Source: Planctomycetaceae bacterium
GTDB lineage: Bacteria > Planctomycetota > Planctomycetia > Pirellulales > Thermoguttaceae
DNA: 7,774 nt
NCBI GenBank assembly: GCA_031278315.1
Contig: JAITKS010000348.1
Location: 1 to 7,774, forward strand
Direction: 5' to 3'
The notes under the pieces are model-generated. The model was not told where the DNA came from and searched no databases. It worked only from the letters and a program-made list of their open reading frames with translations. A program made the position numbers and the translations under genes. Shown here in pieces: positions 6,043 to 7,774 of the stretch (its first letter is position 1; every line of letters begins with the position of its first letter).

Positions 6043-6627
6043 ATGAGTAATAAAAGAGAAAAAACAAATCTTGGAGGTTTTACTCAATTACGATTTATTA
6101 TCGCTATTATTCTTATTATTGCTGCCGGTCTCAAGACGTACCAACTTGCAACAGCACCGATTCCTCCGCCTGTTCAAGGAAGTATTTTTACCCCGTTGTT
6201 GGTAATTTTGAGTAAACGTTGGTTGTTAATGATTATTGTTGAATTAGAAATTTTGTTTGCATTAATTTTGTTTTCCGGTATTTTGCGGCAACTAACATGG
6301 TTTATTTCACTATTATGTTTCACATCTTTTTCTATTATTTCAATAATAAAAGGGTTAAGCGGTGAAAGTTCTTGCGGTTGTTTTGGTGTTGTTGCTGTGA
6401 ATCCGTGGATTACTGTTTTGATGGATTTAATTATTGTAATACTGCTCATTGTTTTTAGCGAACCTATTAAAATCAATTTTAAATTGTCGTTATCGATTCG
6501 TAAAAAAATTAATGTTGGTCTTACTGATCTGGTTATTTCTAGCGATTCCAGTTTTGATAGCAATGAATTACTTAAAACAACAATCTTATACAATATTAGG
6601 AATAGAATTTACTGGTCCCGATGGTAA
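6043..6627 (+). CDS. MauE/DoxX-like membrane protein (194 aa as read; C-terminus likely frameshifted)
   Basis: Four membrane helices are visible at about 16-35, 61-80, 85-102 and 120-140, the usual MauE/DoxX plan. The motif GESSCGCFG holds Cys111 and Cys113 in the loop after helix 3, as in MauE-type proteins. MauE is needed for maturation of the disulfide-rich small subunit of methylamine dehydrogenase and is thought to act on thiols in the membrane. After about residue 155 the reading becomes polar and unlike the family (VISSDSSFDSNELL, ending NRIYWSRW). At 6502-6508 lies a run of seven A; with six, the frame would pass into the thioredoxin-like gene, giving one protein of about 307 residues. 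Fused MauE-thioredoxin proteins are, from memory, common in Planctomycetota. The last 40 or so residues here are therefore probably not genuine. Confidence 0.75.
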   Translation: MSNKREKTNLGGFTQLRFIIAIILIIAAGLKTYQLATAPIPPPVQGSIFTPLLVILSKRWLLMIIVELEILFALILFSGILRQLTWFISLLCFTSFSIISIIKGLSGESSCGCFGVVAVNPWITVLMDLIIVILLIVFSEPIKINFKLSLSIRKKINVGLTDLVISSDSSFDSNELLKTTILYNIRNRIYWSRW

Positions 6628-6967
6628 ACGAATGATCCAGCTTGAACCAGAGAACTGGATAGGCAAAGAATTTCCATTGACTTCTCGTCTTAAACATGTC
6701 GATAATTGTGAAACGTTCATGCAAGGAATATGGACGATTATTTTGATTCATACAGAGTGTAAAAAATGCCTTCAACTAATAGCAGATACAGAAAAAAAGA
6801 AAGATAAAAATGTAGTAATTATAGAAATACCATCTGATACAGTTTCAGCTCCTGCCAAAACAATTTTTCCATATTTCAAACTGGACGACAACAATGGCTG
6901 GTATGTTACAACTCCGTTTATTATAAAACTATCAGACGGAATCTGTGTTTCGGGGAGTGAACCATAA
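6512..6967 (+). CDS. Thioredoxin-like protein, overlapping the MauE-like gene (151 aa as read)
   Basis: The ATG at 6512 starts a membrane helix (MLVLLIWLFLAIPVLIAM) and lies inside the 3' end of the MauE-like gene in another frame, overlapping by 116 bases. A short linker is followed by a thioredoxin-like domain: WIGKEFPL at about 49-56, the strand IWTIILIH, the active-site pair CKKC (Cys83, Cys86), the strand VVIIEIP, and VTTPFIIKLSDG, whose Thr-Pro fits the cis-proline position. The domain would face the periplasm. The 116-base overlap is large for two independent genes, and no ribosome site precedes the ATG. The simplest reading is the second half of one MauE-thioredoxin protein broken by an extra A at 6502-6508. 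Transcript slippage on the A-run or a sequencing error could restore the fusion. Confidence 0.7.
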   Translation: MLVLLIWLFLAIPVLIAMNYLKQQSYTILGIEFTGPDGKRMIQLEPENWIGKEFPLTSRLKHVDNCETFMQGIWTIILIHTECKKCLQLIADTEKKKDKNVVIIEIPSDTVSAPAKTIFPYFKLDDNNGWYVTTPFIIKLSDGICVSGSEP

Positions 6968-7029
6968 CAGATTATATTATCCAGAAAATTTGATTATACT
7001 CTATCATTTTATAAATTGGTTCTTTTGTA

Positions 7030-7048
7030 ATATACTATTCTTACTTTA
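7030..7048. repeat. Left terminal inverted repeat of IS630 copy B
   Basis: ATATACTATTCTTACTTTA matches the reverse complement of the right end (ATATACTCTTTCTACTTTA) at 16 of 19 positions. Confidence 0.75.
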
Positions 7049-7131
7049 TAATCCGTCTTGACGTGTATTTTATGAATTGTTATTATTTGCGAGTTGTTTT
7101 TAATTTCGTCAACAACAAAACAATTTTAATT

Positions 7132-7603
7132 ATGAGTTACAATATCCCTCAAGATCAAATTCAGGAACTTCAAACGCAATATTGCAAGAATCGCGGTCAT
7201 CGTTTTTCGGATCGTATTCGTGTAGTGATTGCGCTTGCTCGCGGATATAAAGTTTCTGATCTTGCTTTAATTTTTATGCTTGACTGCGAACTGCGATACG
7301 ATTCGTCGTTATTTTCGCTTGTATAATGAAGGCGGTATCAATGGTCTTGTAGAAAAGTATCGCAAAAAATTGGGAAAAATAATATTCGTTTTTCTACTTC
7401 CGTATTCACCCAATCTGAATATTGTTGAAAGAATTTAGAAATTTTTCAAAAAGAAAATCCTGTACAATAAATATTATGAAAAGTTCGCACAATTTTCTGA
7501 AGTATGTTTAGGCTTCTTTAAAAATATAAAGAAGTACAAGGATGAATTACAGACTCTACTCACCGAAAAATTCCACATCGCAAAAAAAATTACCGAATTC
7601 TAA
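7132..7603 (+). pseudogene. IS630 transposase, broken by a 7-bp duplication, a deletion and a stop
   Basis: From the ATG at 7132 it reads MSYNIPQDQIQELQTQYCKN and continues through a helix-turn-helix region to FMLDC. There ACTGCGA is duplicated in tandem (7283-7289 and 7290-7296). Removing one copy restores the reading DCDTIRRYFRLYNEGG and onward through GLVEKYRKKLGK. At about 7380 the sequence jumps to the C-terminal block FLLPYSPNLNIVERI, losing the catalytic core. The next codon, TGG in copy A, is a TAG stop here (7436-7438). The remaining C-terminal part runs to TAA at 7601-7603, inside the right inverted repeat. Clearly non-functional. Confidence 0.85.
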
Positions 7604-7619
7604 AGTAGAAAGAGTATAT
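7601..7619. repeat. Right terminal inverted repeat of IS630 copy B
   Basis: Identical to 251-269 in copy A, and complementary at 16 of 19 positions to 7030-7048. It contains the TAA that would end an intact transposase gene. Confidence 0.75.
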
Positions 7620-7714
7620 TTGACCGTCGCCCCGATTCAAAAAAAGTTTCGTGGGACGAAAAGCTTTCATGGACGGTTGATGAAACAAGCGGAATAAATG
7701 TATTAGGATGTTAA
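7619..7714 (+). pseudogene. 3' tail of a gene cut off by the insertion sequence
   Basis: From the element edge an open frame reads FDRRPDSKKVSWDEKLSW and on to a Cys and TAA at 7712-7714, about 31 residues. It has no ATG, and upstream the frame is stopped by TAA at 7601, inside the element. Base composition is somewhat richer in G+C than the AT-rich genes to the left, as in the gene that follows. I do not recognise the protein. The 5' part may lie to the left of copy A, outside the window. Confidence 0.5.
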
Positions 7715-7745
7715 ATTGAATAACAATAACACTAAAATAAAAGAT

Positions 7746-7774
7746 ATGACCAGACGCCGTTTTTTTAATACTAC
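7746..7774 (+). CDS. Start of a gene with twin-arginine signal (partial, runs off window)
   Basis: The ATG at 7746 begins MTRRRFFNT, which fits the Tat signal pattern (S/T-R-R-x-F). Tat-exported enzymes, for example Gfo/Idh/MocA-type oxidoreductases, often start this way in Planctomycetota and Bacteroidota, but only nine codons are visible, so the product cannot be named. It follows the severed gene tail by 31 bases and was probably in its operon before the insertion. Confidence 0.5.

Larger units (their letters stand above)
7030..7619 (+). mobile_element. IS630-type insertion sequence remnant, copy B (both ends present)
   Basis: The element runs from a left inverted repeat at 7030-7048 to a right one at 7601-7619, about 590 bases. 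Intact IS630 elements are about 1.1-1.2 kb, so roughly half is missing. TA beside the termini agrees with the family's TA target. It has the same orientation as copy A and lies about 7.3 kb from it. It separates the redox genes from a gene tail that begins immediately at its right edge. The stretch 6968-7029 before it contains nothing I can support. Confidence 0.8.

Noticed and set aside
6174..6593. Minus-strand open frame of 139 codons
   Set aside because: Opposite strand of the MauE-like gene, whose helices and CGC motif are clear.

Overview
This AT-rich window (about one third G+C by eye) carries a gene cluster for predicted exported and membrane proteins, bracketed by two decayed copies of one IS630-type insertion sequence in the same orientation. 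The mix of genes recalls Planctomycetota or a related PVC-group bacterium: a papain-like C39 domain joined to DUF1573, a LolA-like exported protein, a MauE protein linked to a thioredoxin fold, REP-like hairpins, and a flanking gene that starts with a twin-arginine signal. The low G+C and the DUF1573 genes would also fit Bacteroidota, so this assignment is tentative.

Layout. 1-269: internally deleted IS630 remnant that begins outside the window. 282-483: non-coding stretch with an inverted repeat, a tandem direct repeat and a possible -10 box. 484-1041: orphan exported protein with 12 cysteines in the mature part. 1042-1322: non-coding, with a MITE-like inverted-repeat unit that encloses a strong hairpin. 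1323-4580: two-gene operon (exported LolA-like protein with a C-terminal anchor; C39 domain fused to a lipobox/DUF1573 part). 4581-4737: spacer with one copy of a 17-bp direct repeat. 4738-5151: small secreted protein with galaxin-like double-cysteine repeats. 5152-5565: non-coding, with shared repeats and a group of REP-like hairpins. 5566-6967: membrane-anchored DUF1573 protein, MauE-like membrane protein and thioredoxin-like protein; the last two look like one gene split by a single extra A. 7030-7619: second IS630 remnant with both terminal inverted repeats. 7620-7714: tail of a gene cut off by the element. 7746-7774: start of a gene with a twin-arginine signal.

How the parts may work together (inference). 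Two secreted cysteine-rich proteins lie beside a set of envelope proteins carrying CxC or CxxC pairs: MauE-like (CGC), thioredoxin-like (CKKC) and two DUF1573 proteins (CSC and CAGC). MauE is known to be needed for maturing the disulfide-rich small subunit of methylamine dehydrogenase. A plausible reading is a dedicated thiol-oxidation and maturation system for the cysteine-rich proteins, with the C39 protein as a possible processing protease. The IS copies at both ends, and the severed gene to the right, suggest that the block may have moved as a composite element.
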